64,000 nucleotides of DNA from Microbacterium hydrocarbonoxydans (GCF_023715885.1 NZ_JAMBOY010000001.1:496001-560000); one strand, 5' to 3'; shown: positions 44,214 through 52,551, numbered from the stretch's first letter. Notes: generated by a model from the sequence alone, not told the origin. Made by a program: numbers and translations.

Positions 44214-45275
44214 TCAGCGGATCGGCGCTGCGGTCGTCGTCCCCGCTCGGAAGCGACACGTCAGGTGCAAGGAGATCCCCGGCTCACCCTGCAGCATCCG
44301 TGCGACCTGCTCGCCGGCGGCGCGGCCTTTCTCCATCGCGGGCTGCACGCTCGTCGTCAGCACGAGGTCGCCGAGACCGTCGGCGTCGATTCCATCGAAT
44401 CCCGCGACGGAGAGGTCCTGCGGCACTCGCAGTCCGAGTTCCTCGGCCGCTCGGATGACGCCGACCGCGAGGAGATCGCTCTGCGCGAAGATCGCCGTCG
44501 GCCGGGAGGAGGGATCCTCCAGCAGCAACCGACCGACCAACAGGCCCTCGTCGATGAGGCTGCCAGAGGCCGAGATCGCCGGAGCGTCGGGGAAGATCTC
44601 GCGCATGCCGGCCAGACGGTCCACGGTGACGTCGACCGTCGCCCGGGCGATCCGCTCTGCCGTGACCGTCCCGCGAACGCGGTCCTGGTCGAGTGGCAGC
44701 GTGACCAGGGCGATGTCGCGGTGCCCGAGCTCGTGGAGATGCCGAGCGACGTCCGCCGCCGCGGCCTGATTGTCCAAGGTGACGCGCGGGACGCCATCGC
44801 CGGCATCGCCCTCGATCACGACGACGGGAAGCCCTCGGCCGCGGACGACGTCGAGCGACGCACGGGTGCGACCCGAGCATCCGATCAGCACCACGGCGTC
44901 GACCGGTGCGCTCGCGAGGGGCGACCCTTCGTCGCCCGGCTCGTCGCGCATGAGCAGGATCCCGGCGCTCAGTGCGGCGAGCCCATCGGTCAATCCGTCC
45001 ATCATCGCGGTCGTCACCGGGTCGAGGAACGCCGTGCGCAGGTGCCCTTCAAGGACCACCGCGACGATGCCGCTCCGCCCCCGCCGCAGCGAGGCCGCAC
45101 GCGGGTCGGGGCCGGCGTAGCCGAGCTCCGCCGCTGCGGCGAGCACTCGTTCGCGGGTCGCCGGGGCGACGTTGGCCTTGCCGCTGAAGACGACGGATGC
45201 CGTGGAGGTCGCGACCCCCGCCTCGCGCGCGACATCGGCGATGGTCGCGCGACGCGGAGATTCGGGGCTGGTCAT
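44214..45275 (-). CDS. LacI-family transcriptional repressor
   Basis: A 353-residue regulator. The N-terminal DNA-binding headpiece is RATIADVAREAGVATSTASV, with hinge region ATRERVLAAAAELGY; the rest is a periplasmic-binding-protein-like ligand domain. TATCCT lies 6 nt before the ATG on the minus strand, so its transcript is probably leaderless. It is divergent from the MFS gene at 45335, and the 14-bp palindrome at 45309-45322 lies between them. It probably represses that gene and perhaps itself. Confidence 0.9.
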   Translation of the reverse strand: MTSPESPRRATIADVAREAGVATSTASVVFSGKANVAPATRERVLAAAAELGYAGPDPRAASLRRGRSGIVAVVLEGHLRTAFLDPVTTAMMDGLTDGLAALSAGILLMRDEPGDEGSPLASAPVDAVVLIGCSGRTRASLDVVRGRGLPVVVIEGDAGDGVPRVTLDNQAAAADVARHLHELGHRDIALVTLPLDQDRVRGTVTAERIARATVDVTVDRLAGMREIFPDAPAISASGSLIDEGLLVGRLLLEDPSSRPTAIFAQSDLLAVGVIRAAEELGLRVPQDLSVAGFDGIDADGLGDLVLTTSVQPAMEKGRAAGEQVARMLQGEPGISLHLTCRFRAGTTTAAPIR

Positions 45276-45308
45276 ACTCCGAGGATAACCCGCCGTGGGT
45301 AGGTGGGT

Positions 45309-45328
45309 TCGAATCGATTCGATAAGCT
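45309..45328 (+). promoter_or_regulatory. LacI operator and leaderless promoter of the MFS gene
   Basis: TCGAATCGATTCGA (45309-45322) is a perfect 14-bp palindrome. It directly touches TAAGCT (45323-45328), a -10 box exactly 6 nt before the MFS ATG at 45335. The repressor would block the promoter. The site is 34 bp from the LacI start. Confidence 0.75.
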
Positions 45329-45334
45329 CTCCCC

Positions 45335-46570
45335 ATGCAGCACGTCCTCTCCCGTCCGCAATACGTCCGGTGGCGTACCGCGGTCTTCGCGATCTTCTTC
45401 ATCAGCGGACTGTCGGTCGCGACCTGGGCATCGCGTGTGCCCGACATCAAGATCGCGCTCGAGATCGACAAGGCGCAGGTGGGCATGCTGCTGCTAGGCG
45501 CCGGGATCGCCTCCATCATGGGCATCTCGTCGGGTCCGGCCGTCATGGCGCGCACCGGAGCGCGGCACGGGATGCTGATCGCCATCGCCACCTTCGCCTC
45601 GGGCGTCGCGGTGATCGGCGTCGGCGCGAACGTCGTCGGCTCCTACCCCGTCGTGCTCCTCGGGCTCGCCCTGTTCGGCCTCGGCAACGGCAGCGTCGAC
45701 GTGATGATGAACGTCGAGGCCACCGCGATCGAGCAGTACGCGAAGAAGACGATCCTGCCGCTGTTCCACGCCTTCTTCAGCTTCGGCACCGTGGTCGGCG
45801 CCGGCCTGGGCGCCCTGGCGGCGCAGCTGCGCATCGACGTGTTCGGCCACACCCTCGCCACGGCGATCCTCATCGCGGTGATCGGCATCACGAGCATTCT
45901 CAACGTGCCCCGCCGCGCGGAAGCGCTCGACCCCGCGGACCGCACCGGCGAGAAGCCCCGGTGGCGCGAGCGGATGCATGTGGCCCTCACCGCCTGGCGC
46001 GAACCGCGCACCTACGCGATCGGCGTCGTCATGCTGGGCATGTCGTTCGCCGAGGGCGGCGCGAACGACTGGCTCGCACTCGGCGTCGCGGAGGACCACG
46101 GCGGCGGCACAGCTCTCGGCGCCGCCGCTCTCGCGACGTTCTCGGTCGCGATGACCGCTGTCCGGATCTTCGGTGGGCCGCTCGTGGACCGCTTCGGTCG
46201 TGTCGCGGTGCTGCGCATCCTTGCGCTCACCGCCGCCGCGGGCATCCTGCTGTTCATCCTCGCCCCGTCGCTGCCGCTCGTGTTCGTGGGCGCCGCCCTC
46301 TGGGGCGTGGGCGCTTCCCTCGGGTTCCCGCTGGGCATGTCCGCCGCAGCCGACGACCCGGCGAAGGCCGCGGCACGCGTGAGCGCCGCGGCGACGATCG
46401 GATACATCTCCTTCCTCGGCGGACCTCCGGTGCTCGGGTTCATCAGCGAGCATGTCGGATTGCTCAACACCCTGTTCATCCTCGCGGGACTCGCGGTGCT
46501 CTCGGGGCTCTTCTCGGGCGCTGCCCGTCCGCTGCGCGAAGACGAGAAGACCCCGGTCTCGACGCGCTGA
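45335..46570 (+). CDS. MFS transporter (YbjJ-like)
   Basis: A 411-residue, 12-helix MFS protein. Motifs: RWRTAVFAIFFISGLSVATW in helix 1, NGSVDVMMNVEATAIEQ in the middle of the N-half, and GGPLVDRFGRVAVLR in the motif A position of the second half. This combination is typical of the YbjJ/YfkF group, whose substrate is unknown. Promoter and operator sit directly upstream, so it is the target of the LacI protein. The first half of motif A is reduced. Confidence 0.86.
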   Translation: MQHVLSRPQYVRWRTAVFAIFFISGLSVATWASRVPDIKIALEIDKAQVGMLLLGAGIASIMGISSGPAVMARTGARHGMLIAIATFASGVAVIGVGANVVGSYPVVLLGLALFGLGNGSVDVMMNVEATAIEQYAKKTILPLFHAFFSFGTVVGAGLGALAAQLRIDVFGHTLATAILIAVIGITSILNVPRRAEALDPADRTGEKPRWRERMHVALTAWREPRTYAIGVVMLGMSFAEGGANDWLALGVAEDHGGGTALGAAALATFSVAMTAVRIFGGPLVDRFGRVAVLRILALTAAAGILLFILAPSLPLVFVGAALWGVGASLGFPLGMSAAADDPAKAAARVSAAATIGYISFLGGPPVLGFISEHVGLLNTLFILAGLAVLSGLFSGAARPLREDEKTPVSTR

Positions 46571-46604
46571 CGTCGACCTCGCCCGATGCGGTTAGGCTCG
46601 TCGG

Positions 46605-47300
46605 GTGCGTCTCGTCATCGCCCGCTGCTCCGTCGATTACACCGGGCGGCTGAATGCCCACCTCCCCCTCGCCACGCGCCTGCTCGTGCACAAGGGAGAC
46701 GGCAGCCTGCTCGTGCACTCCGACGGCGGCAGTTACAAGCCGCTCAACTGGATGAGCCCTCCCTGCTCGCTCTCGACCGAGGCGCCGGGCGAGGAGGAGG
46801 CCATCGCAGGGGTGGCCGAGGTGTGGCGCGTCACGCACAAGAAGACGGGTGACGCGCTGCGCGTGCAGATCTACGAGGTCATCCACGACTCGAACCACGA
46901 TCTCGGCATCGACCCCGGCCTGCAGAAGGACGGCGTCGAAGCGGATCTCCAGCGCCTGCTCGCCGAGCAGGTGGACCGCATCGCCGACGGTGCGACGCTC
47001 GTGCGCCGCGAGTACCCGACCGCGATCGGTCCGGTCGACCTGCTGGTGAGGGATGCCGACGGCGTCGCCATCGCGGTGGAGGTCAAGCGCCGCGGCGACA
47101 TCGATGGTGTCGAGCAGCTGACACGCTACCTCGACCTGCTCCGTCGCGACCCCCACCTGTCGCCGGTGCAGGGAGTGTTCGCCGCGCAGGAGATCAAACC
47201 GCAGGCGCGCGTCCTGGCCGAGGACCGTGGCATCCGCTGCCTCGTGCTCGACTACGACGACATGAAGGGCATCGAGTCCGGCATCCCCCGCCTCTTCTGA
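46605..47300 (+). CDS. nucS: Endonuclease NucS (mismatch-specific)
   Basis: A 231-residue NucS/EndoMS protein, the mismatch-repair endonuclease of actinobacteria and archaea that lack MutS/MutL. Motifs: [20 protein letters not shown], and the nuclease core [21 protein letters not shown] with the D and E-x-K residues, followed by [12 protein letters not shown]. It cleaves both strands at mismatched bases. GTG 46605 is placed 6 nt after TAGGCT, so a leaderless mRNA is likely. NucS usually works with the sliding clamp; the tail here ends GIPRLF, which looks like a clamp-binding end. Confidence 0.94.
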   Translation: MRLVIARCSVDYTGRLNAHLPLATRLLVHKGDGSLLVHSDGGSYKPLNWMSPPCSLSTEAPGEEEAIAGVAEVWRVTHKKTGDALRVQIYEVIHDSNHDLGIDPGLQKDGVEADLQRLLAEQVDRIADGATLVRREYPTAIGPVDLLVRDADGVAIAVEVKRRGDIDGVEQLTRYLDLLRRDPHLSPVQGVFAAQEIKPQARVLAEDRGIRCLVLDYDDMKGIESGIPRLF

Positions 47301-47302
47301 GG

Positions 47303-47605
47303 TCAGCGGGATGTGACGAGTCGCGGGAGCGGGCCTTCGAGTCGCGCGATCGCGACTTTCACCTCAGACAGCTCATGCTCCACCCCGCCCATACGGGTCT
47401 CGAGTCGATCGATCCGGGTGTCCGCCGCCGCGAACCGCGCGTCCATCCTGGCGTCAGCCGCCGCGAACCGCGCGTCCATCCGGGCGTCCGCCGCGGCGAA
47501 CCGCGCGTCCATCCTGGTGAGGAACCACCCACAGGCACTCACGAATGCGACGATCACCGACACCCCGCACGCGATGATCGCGATGACTTCCACCGACACG
47601 TGCAT
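47303..47605 (-). CDS. Small membrane-anchored coiled-coil protein
   Basis: A 100-residue protein with an N-terminal membrane helix (about 8-30) and then three tandem copies of an 11-residue unit RMDARFAAADA, continuing into a heptad-like coiled coil to the end (RIDRLETRMGGVEHELSEVK). It resembles small anchored coiled-coil proteins near phage or stress genes but was not matched to a family. The gene is convergent with nucS (2-bp gap). The repeats are reflected in DNA as a 33-bp tandem array. Confidence 0.6.
   Translation of the reverse strand: MHVSVEVIAIIACGVSVIVAFVSACGWFLTRMDARFAAADARMDARFAAADARMDARFAAADTRIDRLETRMGGVEHELSEVKVAIARLEGPLPRLVTSR
47420..47518. repeat. Three-copy 33-bp tandem repeat inside the coiled-coil gene
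   Basis: The word CGAACCGCGCGTCCATC starts at 47431, 47464 and 47497, an exact 33-bp spacing. It encodes the 11-residue units of the coiled coil, so copy number could vary without changing frame. Confidence 0.85.
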
Positions 47606-47734
47606 TCCCCCAGTCTTCTCCGCATCCGCGGCGATGTCCCGACCGTAGTGACACGAGATCCGGCATTCCGGCATCCGTGGATAAGCCCACGGCGACGGAT
47701 TCTGTGCAGGACGAGTGCCCATAGGCTGGAAGGT

Positions 47735-48400
47735 ATGCCTCTCTCCCCCTACTCCTGCGTGCTGTGGGACGTCGACGGCACGATCGTCGACGCTTCCGTC
47801 GGCATCCTCCGCCGACTGAAGGTGGCGCTCACGCACTTCGGCCGTCCCGCGCCCACGCGCGAGGAGCTGATCCACTGGATCGGCCCGCCGATGTTCGACT
47901 CGTTCCAGGCGCAGGCCGGAATGTCGCCCGAACAGGCGACCGAGGCCGTGTCGTTCTACCGCACGCTCGGCAAGGCGGACGGGTACACCACCGACATCGC
48001 GACCTACGCGGGGGTTCCCGAGATCCTCCGCGACGTGCACGCCGCCGGCATCCCCCAGGCGACCGCGAGCTCGAAGCCCGAGATCCAGGTCGACGCCATC
48101 GTGGACTTCCTCGAGCTGCGTCCGTACTTCCTGACGACGGTCGGCGCAACGCCCGACGAGGCCACCCTCGCGACCAAGACCGACATCGTCGCCGAAGCGC
48201 TGCGCCGGCTGGCCGCTCGAGGCGTCGACGTCTCACGGCCGGTGCTCATCGGCGACCGTCACCACGACGTGGAGGGTGGCGCCGCCAACGGAGTGCCGGT
48301 GATCTTCGTCGACTGGGGTTTCAGCGACGCTCATGAGGGCGATGACGCGGCGTTCCGCGTTTCGACGGCTGACGATCTCCGCGCCCTGCTGCTCGGCTGA
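47735..48400 (+). CDS. HAD-superfamily phosphatase (phosphoglycolate phosphatase-like)
   Basis: A 221-residue HAD hydrolase. Motif I is VLWDVDGTIVD (D at position 12 the nucleophile), motif II ATASSKPEIQ, motif III with K at ATKTDI and motif IV LIGDRHHDVEGG. The cap is of the C1 type as in phosphoglycolate phosphatase and GMP/IMP-type nucleotidases. The substrate cannot be told. TAGGCT lies 7 nt upstream of the ATG. The gene is convergent with the cold-shock gene and the shared hairpin is at 48426-48477. Confidence 0.87.
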   Translation: MPLSPYSCVLWDVDGTIVDASVGILRRLKVALTHFGRPAPTREELIHWIGPPMFDSFQAQAGMSPEQATEAVSFYRTLGKADGYTTDIATYAGVPEILRDVHAAGIPQATASSKPEIQVDAIVDFLELRPYFLTTVGATPDEATLATKTDIVAEALRRLAARGVDVSRPVLIGDRHHDVEGGAANGVPVIFVDWGFSDAHEGDDAAFRVSTADDLRALLLG

Positions 48401-48425
48401 GACCGTTCAGGGCCGCTGAAAGCAC

Positions 48426-48477
48426 AGAACTCCCCGCCGGATGCCGCGCTCGTTGCGGCACCCGGTCAGGGAGTTCT
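48426..48477. terminator. Bidirectional terminator hairpin between HAD and csp genes
   Basis: AGAACTCCC (48426-48434) and GGGAGTTCT (48469-48477) are perfect 9-bp arms; the inner GCCGGATGCCGC and GCGGCACCCGG pair partly to extend the stem. It lies between two convergent genes and could end both transcripts. Confidence 0.7.
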
Positions 48478-48491
48478 GTAGGTCGTCCGCC

Positions 48492-48698
48492 TCAGAGAGG
48501 ACGGATGTTCTCGGCCTGCAGGCCCTTGGGACCCTGCGCGACGTCGAACTCGACTCGCTGGTTTTCCTCCAGCGAGCGGTAGCCGGAAGACTGGATGGCG
48601 GAGTAGTGCGCGAAAACGTCAGCGCCGCCGTCGTCGGGGGAGATGAAGCCGAAGCCCTTCTCCGAGTTGAACCACTTGACCGTGCCCTGGGTGCTCAT
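48492..48698 (-). CDS. cspA: Cold-shock protein (CspA family)
   Basis: A 68-residue cold-shock domain protein: [17 protein letters not shown] (RNP1 KGFGFI), DVFAHYSAI (RNP2), and [13 protein letters not shown] at the end. It binds single-stranded nucleic acid and melts RNA structure. Ribosome-site match is weak. Upstream on the minus strand, GCTCCAC-GCTA-GTGGAGC (48749-48766) makes a 7-bp hairpin that could fall in the mRNA leader. Long structured leaders are common for csp genes. Confidence 0.94.
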   Translation of the reverse strand: MSTQGTVKWFNSEKGFGFISPDDGGADVFAHYSAIQSSGYRSLEENQRVEFDVAQGPKGLQAENIRPL

Positions 48699-49250
48699 TT
48701 ACTGCCTGTTCTGCTGAGAAAAGAAGCCGACGCAGGATGCACCGACGTGCTCCACGCTAGTGGAGCGCCGCCAGAGGGGAAGTCCCGGTGTCAGCCCGTA
48801 ACCCAAATGTTGCATGAGCGACCTTTCGCCGTCACAACAGCGTGACGGTCATCGGCGTCGCCTGGCCGGAAAATGGTGTGGCCCTCACCGCGGGGGGAGC
48901 GATGAGGGCCGAAGACGACCGGAGGGTGCGTCAGAGACCACCCTACCCCCTTCGCGGAGGATTTGTCCCCCATTTGGGGGACAACGACGAAAATTGCGGA
49001 AATCCACAACGATAGCGGCCCCCTCGAGCGGCCCATTGGGGACTGAGCGACTCGAGGGGGCCCAATCGCATGCACGGATCGCCTCTGCCTCTGGGGAAGG
49101 CAGCCCGTCATCTGGGGTAGACGGAGCGATCAATCCCCTGTGCATGCACCTTCACCATAAACGAGGAAACACGATCGCGCCATGGGGCCGTCGCCGTGTC
49201 GCGGGAGCGTTCCCGCGACGCCCCCGAGCGCCCTTCGGTAGCCTGATGCG
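48699..49250. other. Gene-free, highly structured 552-bp intergenic region
   Basis: No coding frame here looks like a protein. Perfect inverted repeats follow one another: 48830-48847 (CGTCAC/GTGACG), 48880-48910 (GGCCCTCA/TGAGGGCC), 48963-48984 (TTGTCCCCC/GGGGGACAA, 4-nt loop), 49017-49062 (GGCCCCCTCGAG/CTCGAGGGGGCC), 49068-49147 (multi-branched fold, see next entry), and 49198-49219 (GTCGCGGGA/TCCCGCGAC, 4-nt loop, which could be a terminator). The stretch has more A and T than the flanking genes between the hairpins. It may encode a structured RNA on the plus strand or the leader of cspA on the minus strand. Confidence 0.6.
49068..49147. ncRNA. Candidate structured RNA with a two-hairpin junction
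   Basis: GCATGCAC (49068-49075) pairs with GTGCATGC (49140-49147); inside, GATCGC (49077-49082) pairs with GCGATC (49126-49131). Within that stem are two hairpins: CTGCCT/AGGCAG (49085-49103) and CCGTC/GACGG (49105-49124). Each hairpin loop contains CTGGGG (CTGGGGA and TCTGGGGTA). The fold is consistent in outline with a small junction RNA, on either strand. No known RNA family could be named. Call rests only on hand-found pairings. Confidence 0.4.
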
Positions 49251-50069
49251 GTGACCATGCTGAACAAGGACATGACGCTGTGCATCTCGCTGTCGGCGCG
49301 GCCGAGCAACAACGGCACCCGCTTCCACAACTTCCTCTACGAGGCGCTCGGCCTCAACTGGATCTACAAGGCGTTCGCTCCGACCGACCTCGCACAGGCG
49401 ATCGCCGGGGTGCGCGGTCTGGGCATCCGTGGCTGCGCGGTGTCGATGCCGTACAAGGAGGACGTGATCGCGCTCGTGGATCGCATGGACGCCTCCGCAT
49501 CAGCGATCGACTCGGTCAACACCATCGTCAACGATGACGGCGTGCTCACCGCGTACAACACCGACTACAGCGCGATCGCCCAGCTCATCGAGCGGAACGC
49601 GCTCGACACCGAGTCGTCGGTGCTGCTTCGCGGATCGGGCGGCATGGCCAAGGCGACCGCTGCGGCTTTTCGCGACGCGGGCTTCACGGCAGTGACGATC
49701 GCAGCACGGAACGAGGAGCGCGGGCGCGCCCTCGCCGACCTCTACGGCTTCTCGTGGACGCCGGATTCCGACGGCGTCAGCGCAGACGTCATCGTGAACA
49801 TCACGCCGATCGGCATGGCCGGCGGTGCCGAGGCGCAGTCGCTGTCGTTCGACGAGGAGCAGATCGCCGCGGCATCCGTCGTCTTCGATGTCGTGGCCCT
49901 ACCCGCCGAGACGCCGCTGATCACCGCCGCCCGTGCTGCGGGCAAGACGGTGATCACCGGCGCCGAGGTCGCGACGCTGCAGGCGCTCGAGCAGTTCGTG
50001 CTCTACACCGGCATCCGTCCGACGACCGAGCAGGTGCGCGCGGCCGAGGAGTTCATGCGCGCGCAATGA
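49251..50069 (+). CDS. Shikimate dehydrogenase-like NAD(P)-dependent enzyme
   Basis: A 272-residue AroE-superfamily protein. Substrate-domain motifs: the catalytic Lys in VSMPYKEDVI (normally NVTVPHK) and Asp in YNTDYSAI (normally NTDG). The cofactor loop is LLRGSGGMAKATAAAF with the glycine-rich GSGGMAKA. The changes place it in a diverged AroE-like clade; a role on shikimate or a similar acid is likely but not certain, and no other aro gene is near. GTG 49251 lies 6 nt after TAGCCT, so it may be leaderless; an ATG at 49257 is an alternative. Confidence 0.8.
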   Translation: MTMLNKDMTLCISLSARPSNNGTRFHNFLYEALGLNWIYKAFAPTDLAQAIAGVRGLGIRGCAVSMPYKEDVIALVDRMDASASAIDSVNTIVNDDGVLTAYNTDYSAIAQLIERNALDTESSVLLRGSGGMAKATAAAFRDAGFTAVTIAARNEERGRALADLYGFSWTPDSDGVSADVIVNITPIGMAGGAEAQSLSFDEEQIAAASVVFDVVALPAETPLITAARAAGKTVITGAEVATLQALEQFVLYTGIRPTTEQVRAAEEFMRAQ

Positions 50070-50075
50070 CGCGGG

Positions 50076-51266
50076 TCACGCGGCGACGGTCTGCATCGTG
50101 CCCGTCGTCGCCGACGCCGTTCCTCGCCGGGCCGCGACGCTCGCGATCACCATCACCACGAGAGCGGACGCCGTGATCGCGGCGCCGATCCAGATCGGTG
50201 ACGTGTAGCCGAGGCCGGCGGAGATGCCGAGCCCGCCCGCCCAGGCTCCGAGGGCGTTGCCGATGTTGAAGGCGCCGATGTTCGCGCCCGAGGCGAGCGT
50301 CGGCGCGCCGCCGGCGTACTGCATGACGCGGCTCTGCAGTCCGGGGACGGTGCCGAACCCGAACGCGCCCATCACGACGAGCAGGCCGATGGTTGCGGGC
50401 TGCGACCACGCCAGCATCCCGAAGAGGACGAGGATGACGGCGAGCGCCGCGATGAACCACAGGAGCGTGCGATCTATCGCCCGATCAGCGAGCCGCCCGC
50501 CCACCCAGTTGCCGACCACGAGCCCTGCGCCGAACAGCACCAGAAGCCACGGGACGGCCGATGCCGAGAAGCCCGTGACACCCGTGAGCGTGTACGCGAT
50601 GTAGGTGAAGGCGCCGAACATTCCGCCGAAGGCGAGGGCCGTCACGACGAGCGACAACCAGACCTGGAGCGACGCGAACGCGCGGAGCTCGTGACGCAGG
50701 CTCACGGGTGCGTCCGACGCGCGGGGAGCGGAGACGAGGAACGCGATTCCGAGGAACGCGACGACGCCGATCGCGGAGATCACCCAGAACGTCGCGCGCC
50801 ACCCGAACTGCTGCCCGATGAACGTGCCGAAGGGCACACCGAGCACGTTGGCCGCCGTGAGGCCCGTGAACATGATGGCGATCGCGCCTGCCTTCTTCGC
50901 GGGGGCGACGAGGCTCGACGCGACGACGGAGCCGATGCCGAAGAACGCGCCGTGGCAGAGGGCGGCGATGACGCGGCCGATCATGGCCGTGGAGTAGTCG
51001 GGCGCGACCGCGGTCAGGGCGTTGCCGGCGATGAAGAGCACGACGAGTCCGAGCAGCACGGCCTTGCGGGGCAGGCGGGTGGTCGCGGCGGTGAGCCCGA
51101 GAGCCCCGACGACGACGCTCAGCGCGTAACCCGAGATGAGCCAGCCGGCGGTGGCCTCGGTGACGGCGAAGTCGGAGGCCACTTCGGGCAGCAGGCCCAT
51201 GATCACGAACTCGGTGAGTCCGATCCCGAAGGCGCCGATGGCGAGTGCGATGAGTCCGAGTGGCAT
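50076..51266 (-). CDS. MFS efflux transporter (DHA1/AraJ-type)
   Basis: A 396-residue, 12-helix MFS protein. Helix 1 reads IGAFGIGLTEFVIMGLLPEV, typical of the AraJ/NepI/Cmx group; motif A is in TTRLPRKAVL (reduced) and the second-half motif in GGRLADRAIDR. It probably exports sugars, drugs or nucleosides. The ATG at 51266 is preferred; the longer frame upstream runs into the promoter region. It is divergent from a MarR gene and three TTGC/GCAA half-sites lie between them. Confidence 0.85.
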   Translation of the reverse strand: MPLGLIALAIGAFGIGLTEFVIMGLLPEVASDFAVTEATAGWLISGYALSVVVGALGLTAATTRLPRKAVLLGLVVLFIAGNALTAVAPDYSTAMIGRVIAALCHGAFFGIGSVVASSLVAPAKKAGAIAIMFTGLTAANVLGVPFGTFIGQQFGWRATFWVISAIGVVAFLGIAFLVSAPRASDAPVSLRHELRAFASLQVWLSLVVTALAFGGMFGAFTYIAYTLTGVTGFSASAVPWLLVLFGAGLVVGNWVGGRLADRAIDRTLLWFIAALAVILVLFGMLAWSQPATIGLLVVMGAFGFGTVPGLQSRVMQYAGGAPTLASGANIGAFNIGNALGAWAGGLGISAGLGYTSPIWIGAAITASALVVMVIASVAARRGTASATTGTMQTVAA

Positions 51267-51293
51267 GGGTTTGCTCCGTGATGCTCTGCTAAA

Positions 51294-51366
51294 GTAGTTG
51301 CAGACGCGGGATATTGCGTCCGACGAGTAATCATTGCACACGCAACTAGTCGGCGCAAGCAACTAC
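51294..51366. promoter_or_regulatory. Candidate MarR operator cluster
   Basis: GTAGTTGC (51294-51301), GCAACTAG (51342-51349) and GCAACTAC (51359-51366) are related half-sites. TTGC-ACAC-GCAA (51334-51345) is a small complete palindrome. The sites lie between the divergent MFS and MarR genes, where a MarR dimer would control both. Confidence 0.6.
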
Positions 51367-51395
51367 CCGCGTTCGCAACGACTCAGGAGGTCACC

Positions 51396-51845
51396 ATGGG
51401 CATCTCGGACGACGCCGTCGAGATCCGCGCGCGCGGCTGGCGCACGCTCGCCGCGCTTCACGGGCTGATCGACGCCGAGCTCGAACGGGCCCTCGGCGAA
51501 GCCGTCGGGCTGTCGGTCGTGGAGTACACGGTGCTCGACGCACTCAGCCGCCAGGACGGCTGGCACATGCGAATGCAGCAGCTCGCCCGCGCGGCAGCGC
51601 TGAGCCCGAGCGCCACCACGCGGCTGGTCACCCGGCTGGAGGATCGCGGGCTGCTCACGCGCATCCTCTGCGCCGACGACCGTCGCGGCATCTACACCGA
51701 GCTCACGTCGGCGGGACAGGCGCTCTACGAGAAGGCGCACCCGATCCATGACGACGCCCTCGAACGCACCCTGGGCGACGCCGTCGCGCAGCCTGAACTC
51801 GCGCCGGTCGTGCACGCGCTGCAGAGCACCGCGGTCGGGGTATGA
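51396..51845 (+). CDS. MarR-family transcriptional regulator
   Basis: A 149-residue winged-helix regulator. VVEYTVLDALSRQDGWHMRM leads into the helix-turn-helix LARAAALSPSATTRLVTRLED and the wing RILCADDRRGIYTELTSAG, whose D-x-R motif is typical of MarR. It has AGGAGG upstream of the ATG. It probably represses the divergent MFS gene, and the next gene (racemase) follows within 10 bp and may be in its operon. Confidence 0.9.
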   Translation: MGISDDAVEIRARGWRTLAALHGLIDAELERALGEAVGLSVVEYTVLDALSRQDGWHMRMQQLARAAALSPSATTRLVTRLEDRGLLTRILCADDRRGIYTELTSAGQALYEKAHPIHDDALERTLGDAVAQPELAPVVHALQSTAVGV

Positions 51846-51855
51846 GGGTCCGCGG

Positions 51856-52551
51856 ATGCGAACGATAGGCGTTCTCGGCGGCATGAGCTGGGAGTCCTCG
51901 CTGGAGTGGTATCGGCTCGCGAACCAGCGGGTGCGCGACCGCCTGGGCGGCCACAGCTCCGCGAAGATCGTGCTCGACTCGGTCGACTTCGCCGAGATCG
52001 AGGCGATGCAGGCTCGCGGCGACTGGGATGCGGCGGGCGACCTCCTCGCCGATCGCGCTCGCGCCCTCGAGAGCGCCGGTGCGGAGCTGCTCGTTCTCTG
52101 CACCAACACCATGCACCTCGTCGCGGATCGGATCCAGGATGCCGTCGACATCCCGTTCCTGCACATCGCCGACGTCACGGCCGAGGCCGTCACCCGGGCC
52201 GACCTGTCGGCCGTGGGTCTGCTCGGCACAGCCTTCACCATGGAGCAGCCGTTCTACCGGGACCGTCTCGCCGCGCACGGCATCCGCACTCTCGTCCCCG
52301 ACACCGACGACCGTCACGCGGTGCACACGATCATCTACGACGAGTTGGTGCACGGCGAGATCCGCGAGGAGTCGCGGCAGCGCTACCGCGAGGTCATCGA
52401 CCGTCTGGTGGAGCAGGGCGCCGAAGGCGTCATCCTCGGGTGCACGGAGATCGAGCTGCTCGTGTCCGCCGACGACTCACCGGTGCCGGTGTTCCCCACC
52501 ACGGCCCTGCACGTCCAGGCGGCCGTCGATCGGGCGCTCGGCGAGGACTGA
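51856..52551 (+). CDS. Aspartate/glutamate racemase family enzyme
   Basis: A 231-residue protein of the Asp/Glu/hydantoin racemase family. The N-terminal IGVLGGMSWESSLEWYRLAN is diagnostic, and the two acid/base cysteines are C82 in LVLCTNTMHL and C196 in VILGCTEIELL. It would racemise aspartate or a related amino acid without a cofactor. The ATG at 51856 follows the MarR stop by 10 bp, so the two are likely co-transcribed. No neighbouring gene names the substrate. Confidence 0.88.
   Translation: MRTIGVLGGMSWESSLEWYRLANQRVRDRLGGHSSAKIVLDSVDFAEIEAMQARGDWDAAGDLLADRARALESAGAELLVLCTNTMHLVADRIQDAVDIPFLHIADVTAEAVTRADLSAVGLLGTAFTMEQPFYRDRLAAHGIRTLVPDTDDRHAVHTIIYDELVHGEIREESRQRYREVIDRLVEQGAEGVILGCTEIELLVSADDSPVPVFPTTALHVQAAVDRALGED

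Noticed and set aside
47420..47518. Tandem repeats as a possible CRISPR or VNTR array
   Set aside because: The units are contiguous without spacers, in frame, and encode a heptad-like protein.
48814..49254. A 146-codon open frame on the plus strand in the structured gap
   Set aside because: Composition is basic and irregular, there is no ribosome site, and the frame runs through all the hairpins. It looks like non-coding DNA.
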